Positions 9,108 through 18,498 are shown, counted from the first letter of the stretch. The stretch: 39,221 nt of DNA from Pisciglobus halotolerans (GCF_900113675.1 NZ_FOQE01000021.1:1-39221); one strand, 5' to 3'. Made by a program: numbers and translations. The notes: generated by a model from the sequence alone, not told the origin.

Positions 9108-10154
9108 TTAAAAATTTCCTTTCAGTTTCTCAATTACTTTAGGCGAGAGAGTACTCAATAAATATAAAACTTTAGAGACAGTATAAACAAGAAAAACGTT
9201 TTTGGATTTAAACAACCAAGCCATTACTTTTCTCATTGTCGAGTCCGTTGACCCTATTTTAACTGCTAGTTCCACATCAGAATGATGTAAAATAGTCTTA
9301 ATATATTGTCTCTTTTGCTTGTAATTAAATGGACAATCTTTACTATGAATCGGAATAATACAAGACATCACGCCTTTTAGAAAAAGAGCACTCGAGCCTT
9401 CTTTGTGCAACTTTGTCAGTTTTAATAGTTCTCTATAAAATTCAACAAATGTATCAAACTTATTGATAAGAAATTTATTAGTCAAACTGTTCTTTCCATC
9501 AAATGAATAATGATAAAGAATTTGTTCAGTCGATAAAGCCTTGTTTACATGCTTATAATAAGCTATGTTAAACAATCTGTCTTCGCAACTTTTATACGGC
9601 GGAAATTTAATAGCAAACTGTTTTATAATATCTAAACGATAAACTTTATTCCAGATAACATACATCAGTTGCTTATCCATTAAGAAATAAATAGATTCTA
9701 AAAAGTCTGCTTTTTTTGAAAAAACTTGATTAGGTGCTACTATTTTCTTTTGATCTACTTTTTCCATACCATCCATCACATTCATCAAATACGAAGAAAT
9801 CACTAAGTCAATGTCAGGTTCTTTTAATAACTCAGCATACGAAGCTAATGTTTTTGGGTGAATGGCATCATCAGCATCAATCATCAATAAATACTTTCCA
9901 TTCGCAATATTGATTCCTTCGTTTCTAGCATTTCCTGGACCATTATTGGGAATAGTTATATAACGAATGCGAGAATCTTGATAAGAATAAAGTTGCACCA
10001 CTTCTATTGTCGAATCAATAGATCCATCATTAACAATAATCAGTTCAAAATTTTCAAATGTTTGCTTTAGAATACTTTCAATTGTTTTGCCAATCGTATT
10101 TTCACAATTATATGCAGGCATAACAATACTAAAATAAGGGAATATTTTTGCCAT
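9108..10154 (-). CDS. GT2-family glycosyltransferase
   Basis: 348 aa. The GT-A domain is at 1-220: FSIVMPAYNCENTIGKTIESILKQT, LIIVNDGSIDSTIEV, GPGNARNEGINIANGKYLLMIDADD (DxD), and CEDRLFN, which supplies the acidic catalytic-base region. The C-terminal third (about 220-348) is an all-alpha extension with amphipathic helices, common in EPS-cluster GT2 enzymes. It sits directly after the priming-transferase gene in transcription order (29 bp), so it may add the second sugar; that is an inference from position. Confidence 0.9.
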   Translation of the reverse strand: MAKIFPYFSIVMPAYNCENTIGKTIESILKQTFENFELIIVNDGSIDSTIEVVQLYSYQDSRIRYITIPNNGPGNARNEGINIANGKYLLMIDADDAIHPKTLASYAELLKEPDIDLVISSYLMNVMDGMEKVDQKKIVAPNQVFSKKADFLESIYFLMDKQLMYVIWNKVYRLDIIKQFAIKFPPYKSCEDRLFNIAYYKHVNKALSTEQILYHYSFDGKNSLTNKFLINKFDTFVEFYRELLKLTKLHKEGSSALFLKGVMSCIIPIHSKDCPFNYKQKRQYIKTILHHSDVELAVKIGSTDSTMRKVMAWLFKSKNVFLVYTVSKVLYLLSTLSPKVIEKLKGNF

Positions 10155-10183
10155 CTATTTTTTTCCCTTCCTTTTTTAATTAT

Positions 10184-11569
10184 TTACTTTAACACTTTGA
10201 TTGAAACAGGTATTTCTTTTTTCGCTAACATTTCTTCTTCATCTAAACCTTTTGAAGAAACTTTGTCGAATAAAATTTTGATCGTTTGTAGCATGATTTT
10301 AATATCTAGTAAAAGAGTGTATTTTTTTATATATAATAAATCAAAATTTAATTTGCTATTAAAATCAGAAGCATATTTTCCATATACTTGAGCATAGCCT
10401 GTAATACCAGCCCGAACATTATGTCTTAAATAATAATATGGATTTTCTTCTTGAAACTGCTCAACAAAAAACGGTCTTTCAGGTCTTGGACCAACAATAG
10501 ACATATCTCCCTTGAGGACATTAAATAGTTGTGGAAGTTCGTCTATTCTCAAAGCACGGATATACTTCCCAACAGTAGTCACACGAGCGTCATTAGAAGA
10601 AGCTAAAACCGGACCTGTTTCTTTTTCTGCAGTCGTACTCATACTTCTAAACTTTAAAACATTAAACTCTTCTCCATCTTTGGTAATCCTGACTTGTTTA
10701 TAAAGGATAGGACCTTGGGAAGTTAATTTGACTAAACAAGCTGTAATGAGCATGATAGGCGAAGCAACGATGATCAGCAAAACAGAAAATAAAATGTCAA
10801 ATAATCTTTTGACTACACCGTCTTCAGAAGGAATTTCAAAATTAGACACTTCTATTATACTCTCGTCTTCAATATTCATAATATTAGGGTTTACTAAAAC
10901 TAAATTTTCAAAACTAGTATTCAAAAATATTTTTTTCTTTTTAGCAACTAACAAATCATAAATACGCAATTTTTCAGCTTCTTCGATTTCACTAGCAAGG
11001 TATACAATATCAATATCATTAAGATGGCTTTTAATGTTAGAATAATAATTTTGAATAGCTGCATATTCAATAATGTGACGTTTACTTTTAGCATTCCCAA
11101 TATTAAATACAGCGTTTTTAACATCTTCTTCTTTTCCTATGATCATCATTTTTTTGCTACCATTGAATTTTTCGTAAAGTCTATAAACTACTATTCTCCA
11201 TAAGAAAAGAAAAATAAAGCTCAGCAAGAAGCTAATTAATAAAACAGATCTTGGAAAGGTAAACCATCTTCCGAAAAAGGTTACCGCCATAATAGATACT
11301 GTCATGATTAGTTGGATAATAACCGTTAAGTATAAAAAGTCAACGACTGACTTATTATACAGGACGTATACGCCAAACAACACATTTAATAAAATAAAAA
11401 GAATTGTTATATAAATAGCAGATTCTTTGTATGCAGCATAATTATAGTTTGGAATATTCCCACTATAACGTAAATAAAAAGAAAATATGATTGATAAGTG
11501 ATAAATTAACGCATCAAAAATACAAATCATCACTTTTTTTAGTTTTCCATATCTTTCTCCTTGTCCCAT
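10184..11569 (-). CDS. Undecaprenyl-phosphate sugar-1-phosphate transferase (priming enzyme)
   Basis: 461 aa. Four or five N-terminal membrane helices (about 10-120) and a central cytoplasmic CoA-binding-like region are followed by the bacterial sugar transferase domain (about 255-455). Diagnostic blocks are RLFDILFSVLLIIVASP (re-entrant helix), VLKFRSM, RALRIDELPQLFNVLKGDMS, GPRPERP and GITGYAQVYGK. It links the first sugar-1-phosphate to undecaprenyl phosphate and so starts repeat-unit assembly; glucose-1-P or galactose-1-P are the usual substrates but cannot be told apart here. I prefer ATG 11569, 8 nt from GGAGG (11578-11582), over ATG 11575, which is only 2 nt away. Confidence 0.93.
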   Translation of the reverse strand: MGQGERYGKLKKVMICIFDALIYHLSIIFSFYLRYSGNIPNYNYAAYKESAIYITILFILLNVLFGVYVLYNKSVVDFLYLTVIIQLIMTVSIMAVTFFGRWFTFPRSVLLISFLLSFIFLFLWRIVVYRLYEKFNGSKKMMIIGKEEDVKNAVFNIGNAKSKRHIIEYAAIQNYYSNIKSHLNDIDIVYLASEIEEAEKLRIYDLLVAKKKKIFLNTSFENLVLVNPNIMNIEDESIIEVSNFEIPSEDGVVKRLFDILFSVLLIIVASPIMLITACLVKLTSQGPILYKQVRITKDGEEFNVLKFRSMSTTAEKETGPVLASSNDARVTTVGKYIRALRIDELPQLFNVLKGDMSIVGPRPERPFFVEQFQEENPYYYLRHNVRAGITGYAQVYGKYASDFNSKLNFDLLYIKKYTLLLDIKIMLQTIKILFDKVSSKGLDEEEMLAKKEIPVSIKVLK

Positions 11570-11667
11570 ATTCATTTCCTCCGTTCAATCTCTTTAACTC
11601 TCTAATTTATGATATTACCATAATTTATTTTAAAATTATATGCAATATCTGTTTCTTAAGAGTAGCT

Positions 11668-12870
11668 TTAATTTTCTTTTGGTATTTTTCCTTGCTTGTG
11701 CCCTACATAAACGAACAAGAACAATAAAAATAACCAAAAAGAAGGACCTAAATAACCACCTTTTTGAAAGTTTAGTGCAATAAATAAAATCCCTAATTCA
11801 ATGTTCTTCATCAAGATCCAAATAGTAAAAATGATGCTCAATGAAAAAGCAACCACTCCTAAGTCAGATAAAATGTACGCATAGACATTCCAAATAGCAG
11901 GAGTATTTCCTATGCCATTCCCCATAAATAGATGTTCTTTATTTACGTATCTCCAACTTCCAAATATGCGAAAGAATGCAGAAAGGTCTTCACCACTAAT
12001 GATATCTAAACTACGAACAACTATTGTTTCATAAATGGTGTCCCAAAAAATATAGCCAAATATAAACATGGCAGCTGCTCCTATTAGGATGGAAGGATGC
12101 CAATGAAACTTTTTCGTCCGATACTCTTTCCAAAAGTAAAGTATTTGTTGAAGAAGCATAATCCCGATGGCGCTATACGAAAACGTTAATAGAATGGTAA
12201 TTGTTATGATAATGGAATATATTTTTTTTATTTTGATACCAGACTGATTAAAATAATTCATTCCTAGCACAATATTGAGGTAATAACCTAAATAAGAAGG
12301 CTCAGAAAAGATACTTCTGGTTCGTATCCAATTAATGTTCTCATTGAATGCATAACTTAATAAATCTTGTCGAGTCCAATACCAAAAAAAATGATAAGGC
12401 AATAATCCATCTGTGTAAATAGCAATCGTTATATATACACCGATTGCACAAACTATAACAGCTATCAAGTTACTCTTTTGTAGTAAAACTCCTTCAAGTT
12501 GTTTACTTTTTATAAAGTTATAAGTTCCCACTACTACTATGCTGTAAAAAGTTGTACGTATCAGGCCAGCTATACCTGCATTAAAATGAAACTCTTGATT
12601 CCATAAATAATTAGAATAGATATTAGCTAAAAGGATTGCTATGTAAGCAATCAACCCAATAGCTTGAGCTTTAGTAATAGACAAATTTCTGCTTAGAATC
12701 AATAAAAGTAAAACTAAACCTAAAAGATAATCACTCAATGTAACAATTCCAATCGTCCAATCAGTAAAGACAAATGCTATACTGACTAGTAAGACAATGA
12801 AGAGATTAAAAAAATCCTCTTTTTTTCCCTTTAACAGCCATTTATTTCCATTATATTCATTTACCTTCAT
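11668..12870 (-). CDS. O-antigen polymerase/ligase-like membrane protein (Wzy-like)
   Basis: About 400 aa with 10-12 hydrophobic segments. The key motif RTRSIFSEPSYLGYYLNIVLG (about 190-210) matches the R-x-x-S-x-F-x-EPS-x-x-G signature of Wzy polymerases from streptococcal and lactococcal clusters. A second loop (FGSWRYVNKEHLFMGNGIGNT) matches the conserved 'N..GNGIG' region of the O-antigen ligase/polymerase superfamily. I chose ATG 12870; a longer TTG start at 12924 has no ribosome binding site. The binding site of ATG 12870 (GGCGAGAG) is also weak. With the EpsG-like protein at 5790 it makes two polymerase candidates in one locus. Confidence 0.8.
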   Translation of the reverse strand: MKVNEYNGNKWLLKGKKEDFFNLFIVLLVSIAFVFTDWTIGIVTLSDYLLGLVLLLLILSRNLSITKAQAIGLIAYIAILLANIYSNYLWNQEFHFNAGIAGLIRTTFYSIVVVGTYNFIKSKQLEGVLLQKSNLIAVIVCAIGVYITIAIYTDGLLPYHFFWYWTRQDLLSYAFNENINWIRTRSIFSEPSYLGYYLNIVLGMNYFNQSGIKIKKIYSIIITITILLTFSYSAIGIMLLQQILYFWKEYRTKKFHWHPSILIGAAAMFIFGYIFWDTIYETIVVRSLDIISGEDLSAFFRIFGSWRYVNKEHLFMGNGIGNTPAIWNVYAYILSDLGVVAFSLSIIFTIWILMKNIELGILFIALNFQKGGYLGPSFWLFLLFLFVYVGHKQGKIPKEN

Positions 12871-13048
12871 TTTTCTCTCGCCTACCTGTTGAATAAGATA
12901 ATTTTTAAATGTTTTTGACAACAATCGTATTTAACTTGATGTCTAAAACTCTAAAACAGTAGCAAAGGGAATTGAAAACTTGCTCTGTTTATCTCTCATT
13001 AACTTAATATGTGACTATTTCCACTGTTTTGTTGATAAGTTATTCACT

Positions 13049-13984
13049 TTATTGCTTATTTCTAACAATAGACAAAACTTTCAAGTACAATTCATCCTTA
13101 AGAGAAATTGTACTTGATTGCTTCAAGTATTTTTGTTTGTAATTTTCGGGTAATTTTTTCTTTGTCATACCAGAATATATTGAGAGGAGTTGTCTTTTAA
13201 TTAATTTCTTTTGTTTTCTATTATATATATCTAAATGATGCATCTTTTCTAGTTCTTTAAAAACAACAAAATAAGAGTCAAATGAATTTTTTTCCTGTTC
13301 AAATGTTTTATTTGTCATAATAGATCCTCTTCGATAACGGCGATGATAATAAGAGTGGTTATCATAACACATCGAATGAGCTGCTACAAAAATTTGAGTA
13401 GTAAATAATTCATCTTCATGAATAATATCTTTTTTAAATCTAATATGATTATTTATAATCAACTCTCTTTTCACCATATACAAAGCAACAGAAGAAGCAA
13501 AAGTTTTTCTGTTAAAGTCATAACTGCTTTCACCATACACTCTACCTGGTTTTAATCTATGACTAAAATCATAACTATTCTCTTTTAACTCACTGTCTTT
13601 TGGCACGTTATCATAAAAAGAAATGCCGTTAAACCGAATAAGATCACAATGAAAGGTTTCTAATTGTTCAACTAGATTCTTAATCATTTGTTTTTCTATA
13701 AAATCATCCCCATCAACAAAAAGCAAGTATTTTCCAGTTGCTATTGATATCCCTTTGTTTCGCGAACAGGATAGCCCTTTATTTTCTTGGGTAACAATTT
13801 TTACTCGGTCATCTGAAGCGTAAGAAGTAAGTATTTCTAAACTTTTGTCTGTACTGCCATCATTGATCAAAATGATTTCAATTGATGAATAACTTTGCCC
13901 TACAATAGAATCCAAGCATTCTTTGATATACTCTTCAACATTGTAAACAGGTACGATAACTGAAACTAGCGGTTTATTAGACAT
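13049..13984 (-). CDS. GT2-family glycosyltransferase
   Basis: 311 aa. Complete GT-A domain: LVSVIVPVYNVEEYIKECLDSIVGQ, IEIILINDGSTDKS, GLSCSRNKGISIATGKYLLFVDGDDF (DxD = DGD), and IHEDELFTTQIF for the acidic catalytic region. The C-terminus is short and basic. AAAGGA lies ahead of the ATG. It is preceded by the GT2 gene at 14011 (26 bp gap) and followed by a 178-bp gap before the Wzy-like gene, where I see no clear terminator. Confidence 0.92.
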   Translation of the reverse strand: MSNKPLVSVIVPVYNVEEYIKECLDSIVGQSYSSIEIILINDGSTDKSLEILTSYASDDRVKIVTQENKGLSCSRNKGISIATGKYLLFVDGDDFIEKQMIKNLVEQLETFHCDLIRFNGISFYDNVPKDSELKENSYDFSHRLKPGRVYGESSYDFNRKTFASSVALYMVKRELIINNHIRFKKDIIHEDELFTTQIFVAAHSMCYDNHSYYHRRYRRGSIMTNKTFEQEKNSFDSYFVVFKELEKMHHLDIYNRKQKKLIKRQLLSIYSGMTKKKLPENYKQKYLKQSSTISLKDELYLKVLSIVRNKQ

Positions 13985-14010
13985 TTTTTTTCCTTTTCTT
14001 TTCTACAAAT

Positions 14011-15093
14011 TTAATGATTCATTTTATTTTTTAAAAGATTTACCCATTCTATCCTCTTGTTCCCCATTTTTACTCTTAACTCCATGACTCTAAGAGCTGA
14101 AAGAATTTTATTTCTATTTAACAGCGTGACCAGCGTTAACACGAAAGGATTTTTTTCATTATTCCTATTTCTTTCTTTTAAAGCATCTTTTATCTTTTCT
14201 TTTTTTAAAATCGATTCTACTCTTAATTTTTTCTCTTTAGCACTCATAGGACAGTTACAAGAATTTAAATTAACTAGTTCTAAATACACAGCATTCCAAT
14301 ACTCTTTATAGATAATATTTTTGAATTTCTTATCCATACCTAGCTCACGTAAAACCAATTCTAATTGTGAAGCAATATTCCATTCAGACTCAAATCGATC
14401 TTCTCGGTATCGATTTACAGAAGAACCATGTCTGAATACATAGTGGTAGTAAGCACTTTTGTTGACACTAATAGACTGTACATATTTAAGGACCATGATA
14501 TTAAAAAGAGCATCTTGTCCTACATTTTGATTGGTAAAATAGATATCATTTTTTTCTAAAAAAGTTTTTCTATACATTTTGTTCCATAAAGCATATGGAT
14601 GAAAATCATATATTTGCTGGAATTGTTCTCTGAAATCTTTTTTATTCTTCACTCGTTGGGCTAAGGGATATTTTTCCTCAATTATTTTTTTATTGTTCTT
14701 TATTATTTTTTTATTGTTCTTTATTATTCTTTCTTCATAAAAACCAAATACGATCATTTCAGATTTTTCTTTTTCTATTATTTTCATGTTTTCTTCAATC
14801 AAATGATGGGAAAGGTAATCATCTGGATCAGCAAAGTAAACATATTTCCCTTTAGCAATTTTCAAGCCTTCATTTCTTGCTAAACCCGATCCTTCATTTT
14901 TTTTATGAATCACTTTTATCTTTGAACTTTTTTGTTTATATTGATTACAAATTTCCCCTGATTTGTCCGTCGATCCGTCATTCACTAATATAATTTCATT
15001 ATCTTGAAAAGTTTGGTTTATAGCAGAGCTGATAGCTCTCTCTAATTGGTCTTCAACATTATAAACAGGCATGATTATTGACACAGTTACCAT
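14011..15093 (-). CDS. GT2-family glycosyltransferase with internal 7-residue repeat
   Basis: 360 aa from ATG 15093, which has AAAGGAG 6 nt upstream; an upstream in-frame ATG at 15120 would include that ribosome binding site in the coding sequence. GT-A motifs: VSIIMPVYNVEDQLERAISSAINQT, EIILVNDGSTDKS, GSGLARNEGLKIAKGKYVYFADPDDY (metal-binding PDD), VGQDALFNIMV. About residues 125-142 contain a tandem KIIKNNK repeat coded by a 21-bp DNA repeat (14680-14732), which lengthens a surface loop before the second half of the domain. This is the most promoter-proximal gene of the main minus-strand operon. Confidence 0.9.
   Translation of the reverse strand: MVTVSIIMPVYNVEDQLERAISSAINQTFQDNEIILVNDGSTDKSGEICNQYKQKSSKIKVIHKKNEGSGLARNEGLKIAKGKYVYFADPDDYLSHHLIEENMKIIEKEKSEMIVFGFYEERIIKNNKKIIKNNKKIIEEKYPLAQRVKNKKDFREQFQQIYDFHPYALWNKMYRKTFLEKNDIYFTNQNVGQDALFNIMVLKYVQSISVNKSAYYHYVFRHGSSVNRYREDRFESEWNIASQLELVLRELGMDKKFKNIIYKEYWNAVYLELVNLNSCNCPMSAKEKKLRVESILKKEKIKDALKERNRNNEKNPFVLTLVTLLNRNKILSALRVMELRVKMGNKRIEWVNLLKNKMNH
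14680..14732. repeat. 21-bp in-frame tandem repeat inside a GT2 gene
   Basis: Two copies of a 21-bp unit (14680-14700 and 14701-14721, one mismatch) plus a partial third. Each codes seven residues (K, N, N, K, K, I, I in some register), so copy-number change would keep the reading frame. Confidence 0.9.
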
Positions 15094-15166
15094 AATAATC
15101 TCCTTTAACTTTCTATACATTCAACTTAGACAGTATATCATACAATTTTTATCTTCTCACGGCAAT

Positions 15167-15240
15167 AAAAAAAAGGATTCATGCCACTTAAAAGTTGATT
15201 TATTACTTTCAACTACTTAAAGCAGCATCAATCCCTTTTA
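15167..15240 (-). terminator. Terminator of the LTA-synthase-like gene
   Basis: Long imperfect inverted repeat. The left arm at about 15172-15197 (AAAAGGATTCATGCC, then AAAAGTTG) pairs with the right arm at about 15208-15239 (CAACTAC, then GCATCAATCCCTTTT). On the minus strand it begins directly after the stop codon and ends in a U-tract. It sits between this gene and the polysaccharide operon, so the two are probably separate transcripts. Confidence 0.75.
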
Positions 15241-17097
15241 TTATTTACTTAAGTTGTAAAAGCCTAATTTTTCTGCATAATTACTTCCTACTGACAAATC
15301 ATATAATATTTTATCATAATCAGATAATAATTCATTTGTTTCTTCTGATAACTGATTACGCTTTTCTTTCATTTCTCCAGCATCTTTTTCTATATAAATA
15401 CCTGTTTCAAAAGCTGGAAGTTTTTTTTCTAATTCAAACAACAGTGCTTCATAAGGAGTAACTTTTCCTTTGTTAGCTGACAAGATGTGATTAACAAAGA
15501 AAATTGGACTAATAGTTTCCATTGATTTTTCTTCGTACTGATAGTTTGTGTAAATCATAAGGGGTGTTTCATGCATGACTTGTCGTCCATTTTTTTCCAT
15601 TAAGTCATACCCGTAAAAACCAGGAAGATGGTCACCCCAAAAGACGACCATCGTTTTTTCTTTGAAATGATCTAAGTATCCCAATAAATCTTTTAGCGCA
15701 TCATCGCTATAAGCTAAGTCTTGATAATAATTTATTGCTTCTTCATCATCTGCTGAGCCACTTGCATGGAAGGGGGTGTTTGGATACTTTCCAGTATATT
15801 TAGTATGATTTTGCATGGTTACTAAGTGTATGAAGTCTTTTTTATCTGTTTCTTCCATTCTTGTAATAATTTCTTTATAAGCTGATTCATCTGAAATATA
15901 ACGGTTATTTTCTTTTATTTCTTTATGATACATAGTGTCTTCGTTAACAAACTCATCAAACCCCATGGAACTGTATACATCTTTTCGTTTGTACATTGTA
16001 GTATTGAAAGGATGGATAGCTGTAGTAAAATGGTTGCTTTCTTTTAAATAAGACAAAATAGTAGGATACTGTTCAATTTGCTTGGTTAACTGAATGTAAG
16101 GAGTAGTAATATTACTGGCTAAAGGTTCCATTGATATTCCGGTAAGTGCCTCAAATTCATTATTTGCTGTACCACCACCATAGCCTTGAGAAAGAACTTT
16201 TCCACTTTGATTTTCCTCCATCAGTTTACGCGTATTTGGAATAGGATCTTTTGAAATAGTCATTCCTTCTATTGCTAGAGGATCAGAAAAACTTTCATTC
16301 ATAATGTACACAACATTTATATCTTCTAGTTGATTATTCCTTGCATTGTTTATTTCTACAGCTTTCTGTTGGTACTTCTTCACAACCTGTTTTACACTTT
16401 CTTTTGAATACCCTTCAGGAAGCTCTACCGCTGGTGCATTAAGGTTGTATAAAAAACCTGGTATGAATCCATTTCCTTCGTAGTTCATTTGTTGACTAAA
16501 CGTTGTCCAGTAGGCATTTTTATCAAAATAAGCTTTTACATAATTCTCAGGTTGGTTAAATTGTCCAACATAATAAATAAGCATGCTAGCAACAACAAAA
16601 ATAACTGACCTAATGAAGTAATTAACTCTTGTATGCTTAAACGTTGTTTTTTTATAAATAAAAATGCTAATAATTGTAGTTGCAATAATTAATAAGGAAA
16701 GCAAAACAATAAGCCAAGGACTGACCATGCTCAAAAGAAAAGGTAAACTTTTTATTAGATCAAAATCAGAAGGATAAAGGGGTTCTCCCCTGAACATTAA
16801 TTTCTGTTGATTAGCTATTCCAATGACAACAGAAAGAATTAAAGTCACAAAAAAACTAAGGTATAGATTTCCAAATAAAGCAGTAAACCACAAAATGATA
16901 GTAAAAATAATAGCTGAGCTTAAAAAGAACAGTAATGTTTTCGAGTGGAAAACCTGTGCCATCAAGTGGTCAATATCAAAGTTCAATTGGAAAAGCTGTA
17001 AAATTAGGTTAATAAGGACAGCCATTCCCATAGCAAAAAAAGTATATAACAATACTTTTCCTATTTTTCTTTTACTATTTGTTTCTTTTCCTAACAC
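15241..17097 (-). CDS. LTA-synthase-family membrane phosphoglycerol transferase
   Basis: 618 aa. Five N-terminal membrane helices (about 15-35, 52-75, 78-98, 125-150, 165-185) precede a large extracellular sulfatase/alkaline-phosphatase-fold domain (about 255-520). Visible active-site pieces: VVYIMNESFSDP (metal-binding Glu), GGGTANNEFEALTG (the Thr nucleophile region), HPFNTTMYKRKDVY, and VVFWGDHLPGFYG (metal Asp/His). The family transfers glycerol phosphate from phosphatidylglycerol to lipoteichoic acid or to a glycan. The start is GTG with AGGAGG 7 nt upstream. Its position beside an EPS locus suggests decoration of that polymer, but a role as a second LTA synthase is equally possible. Confidence 0.88.
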   Translation of the reverse strand: MLGKETNSKRKIGKVLLYTFFAMGMAVLINLILQLFQLNFDIDHLMAQVFHSKTLLFFLSSAIIFTIILWFTALFGNLYLSFFVTLILSVVIGIANQQKLMFRGEPLYPSDFDLIKSLPFLLSMVSPWLIVLLSLLIIATTIISIFIYKKTTFKHTRVNYFIRSVIFVVASMLIYYVGQFNQPENYVKAYFDKNAYWTTFSQQMNYEGNGFIPGFLYNLNAPAVELPEGYSKESVKQVVKKYQQKAVEINNARNNQLEDINVVYIMNESFSDPLAIEGMTISKDPIPNTRKLMEENQSGKVLSQGYGGGTANNEFEALTGISMEPLASNITTPYIQLTKQIEQYPTILSYLKESNHFTTAIHPFNTTMYKRKDVYSSMGFDEFVNEDTMYHKEIKENNRYISDESAYKEIITRMEETDKKDFIHLVTMQNHTKYTGKYPNTPFHASGSADDEEAINYYQDLAYSDDALKDLLGYLDHFKEKTMVVFWGDHLPGFYGYDLMEKNGRQVMHETPLMIYTNYQYEEKSMETISPIFFVNHILSANKGKVTPYEALLFELEKKLPAFETGIYIEKDAGEMKEKRNQLSEETNELLSDYDKILYDLSVGSNYAEKLGFYNLSK

Positions 17098-17306
17098 TTT
17101 TTTTCCTCCTAGTCTCTTAAACTATATCTAATTTAATACTCGCTAAATTCAATACTACTTTTTGATGCAAGACCCGAATTCAATAAGGCTATTATCGCAA
17201 AAAAGCAATGATAATTAAAGGAAATTTGAATTTTGGGTTGTTTATAGATCTTTTATTTGAACTAAATTAACACCATCCTATGACTAGCCTAGTAGTTTTA
17301 ATGTTA

Positions 17307-17333
17307 ATATTGACTTATAAACAGAGTCAATAT
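17307..17333. promoter_or_regulatory. Perfect 9-bp inverted repeat, operator-like
   Basis: ATATTGACT (17307-17315), 9 nt, AGTCAATAT (17325-17333). Perfect dyad symmetry, no U-tract on either strand, and a position mid-way between divergent genes make a protein-binding site more likely than a terminator. The binding factor is unknown. Confidence 0.5.
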
Positions 17334-17661
17334 AAACTTGCAGTTAAAGAGAAAAATTGAATAGAAAGAAGAGAAAAAGTTATTTGTTTTAAGTTGAATT
17401 GTCATGAGTATTTGAATAACTTTAAATAATTATTGAAGATTAAATAACTGTTTCTATTAGGTATGTCGTTAAATTCTTTTTAAAATAGCAACCTGAGTAT
17501 TTTTTTATTTTTCTGATTAACCTTCCTATGTTATAGCTCTAATAGGAAATTAAATACTTACTAAAAGACGACTAGAGATATTTTTGAAAGTGTTAAAAAT
17601 AAAATTAGAGGATTACGACACCAGAGAAAGCAAAAAAGCTTACATAAATACTTTATTAGCA

Positions 17662-17695
17662 TTTCTCTCTTAATTACATCTTGATAAGAGAGAAA
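17662..17695 (+). promoter_or_regulatory. Leader hairpin upstream of tagA-like gene
   Basis: TTTCTCTCTTA (17662-17672) pairs perfectly with TAAGAGAGAAA (17685-17695) around a 12-nt loop; outer GCAT/ATGC can extend the stem after a two-nt bulge. It lies 38 nt before the tagA-like start, inside the probable leader. No T-run follows, so it may be a regulatory or mRNA-stability hairpin, or an operator. Confidence 0.5.
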
Positions 17696-17733
17696 GATGC
17701 GACAAAAAAAGCAATAAAGGATAGAGAATCTAT

Positions 17734-18471
17734 ATGGAACGAGAAAAAGTCAATGTGATTGGCATAGTTTTCGATAATTATACGAAAAAAGAATTTATAC
17801 AATTTTTTTTAGAACGGATTAATAAGAAAGAAAAAACTTTCGTTGTAACAGCTAATCCGGAAATTGTAATGTTTGCAAAAAATAATCCTTTTTATTACAA
17901 AATTATAAAAAAAGCAAATTACGTCGTCCCAGATGGAGTTGGGGTAATTAAAGGTGCTCAGTTACTTGGCTCCCCCTTAGCGGAGAGAGTACCTGGATTT
18001 GAATTGATGTTGGCTTTGTTGCAAGAAGCCAACTTAAACCAATTGCGGGTTTATTTCTTAGGTGCAAAACAAGAAGTTGTAGAAAAAGCCGTTGCACAAG
18101 TAAGAAAAGATTATCCTCTCATTCAAATCGCTGGGTATCACGATGGTTATTTTGATCTAAAAGATAAAAAAATGATCAATGAAGTTCAAGGAACCCAACC
18201 AGATATCGTTTTTGTAGCACTTGGTTTTCCTAAACAAGAAAAATGGATCAGCCAATATTTGGAAACAGCAGAAAAAGGAATCTTGATGGGTGTCGGCGGC
18301 AGTTTTGATGTTTTATCAGGAAACGCAAGACGTGCCCCAAAGTTTTTCTTAGATCATAACATTGAATGGTTTTATCGCTTACTGAAACAACCAAGCCGTT
18401 TTGGAAGAATGATGGCTTTGCCAAGGTTTTTGGTGGAAGTATATAAACAAAAAATAAGAACGAAGAGATAG
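17734..18471 (+). CDS. tagA: WecG/TagA/CpsF glycosyltransferase (N-acetylmannosaminyltransferase)
   Basis: 245 aa, the full length of the family (GT26). Conserved blocks: VVTANPEIVMFAKNN (Thr39, Asn41), YVVPDGVGVIKGAQLLG (Asp67, the proposed catalytic base in TagA), RVPGFELM, VYFLGAKQEVVEKA, FVALGFPKQEKWI, and MGVGGSFDVLSGNARRAP; a C-terminal basic helix (about 215-245) binds the membrane in characterised TagA. The enzyme adds ManNAc to GlcNAc-PP-undecaprenol, the committed step of wall teichoic acid linkage-unit synthesis, or an analogous sugar in capsule loci. The ribosome binding site AAAGG is rather distant from the ATG. The last codons form the left arm of the terminator. Confidence 0.92.
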   Translation: MEREKVNVIGIVFDNYTKKEFIQFFLERINKKEKTFVVTANPEIVMFAKNNPFYYKIIKKANYVVPDGVGVIKGAQLLGSPLAERVPGFELMLALLQEANLNQLRVYFLGAKQEVVEKAVAQVRKDYPLIQIAGYHDGYFDLKDKKMINEVQGTQPDIVFVALGFPKQEKWISQYLETAEKGILMGVGGSFDVLSGNARRAPKFFLDHNIEWFYRLLKQPSRFGRMMALPRFLVEVYKQKIRTKR

Positions 18472-18498
18472 AATATACCTGTTTCTTCGTTCTTATTT
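18452..18498 (+). terminator. Terminator of tagA-like gene, stem overlaps the stop codon region
   Basis: Perfect 15-bp inverted repeat: AAATAAGAACGAAGA (18452-18466) and TCTTCGTTCTTATTT (18484-18498), with a 17-nt loop that includes the TAG stop. The left arm codes the final KIRTK residues. A/T-rich flanks on both strands may allow two-way function. Confidence 0.8.

Larger units (their letters stand above)
17098..17733. other. Divergent 636-bp AT-rich intergenic region
   Basis: No convincing ORF. It separates the minus-strand LTA-synthase-like gene from the plus-strand tagA-like gene, so it must carry promoters for both. Two clear inverted repeats are listed separately (17307-17333 and 17662-17695). 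The rest is AT-rich with no other structure that I can support. Confidence 0.6.
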
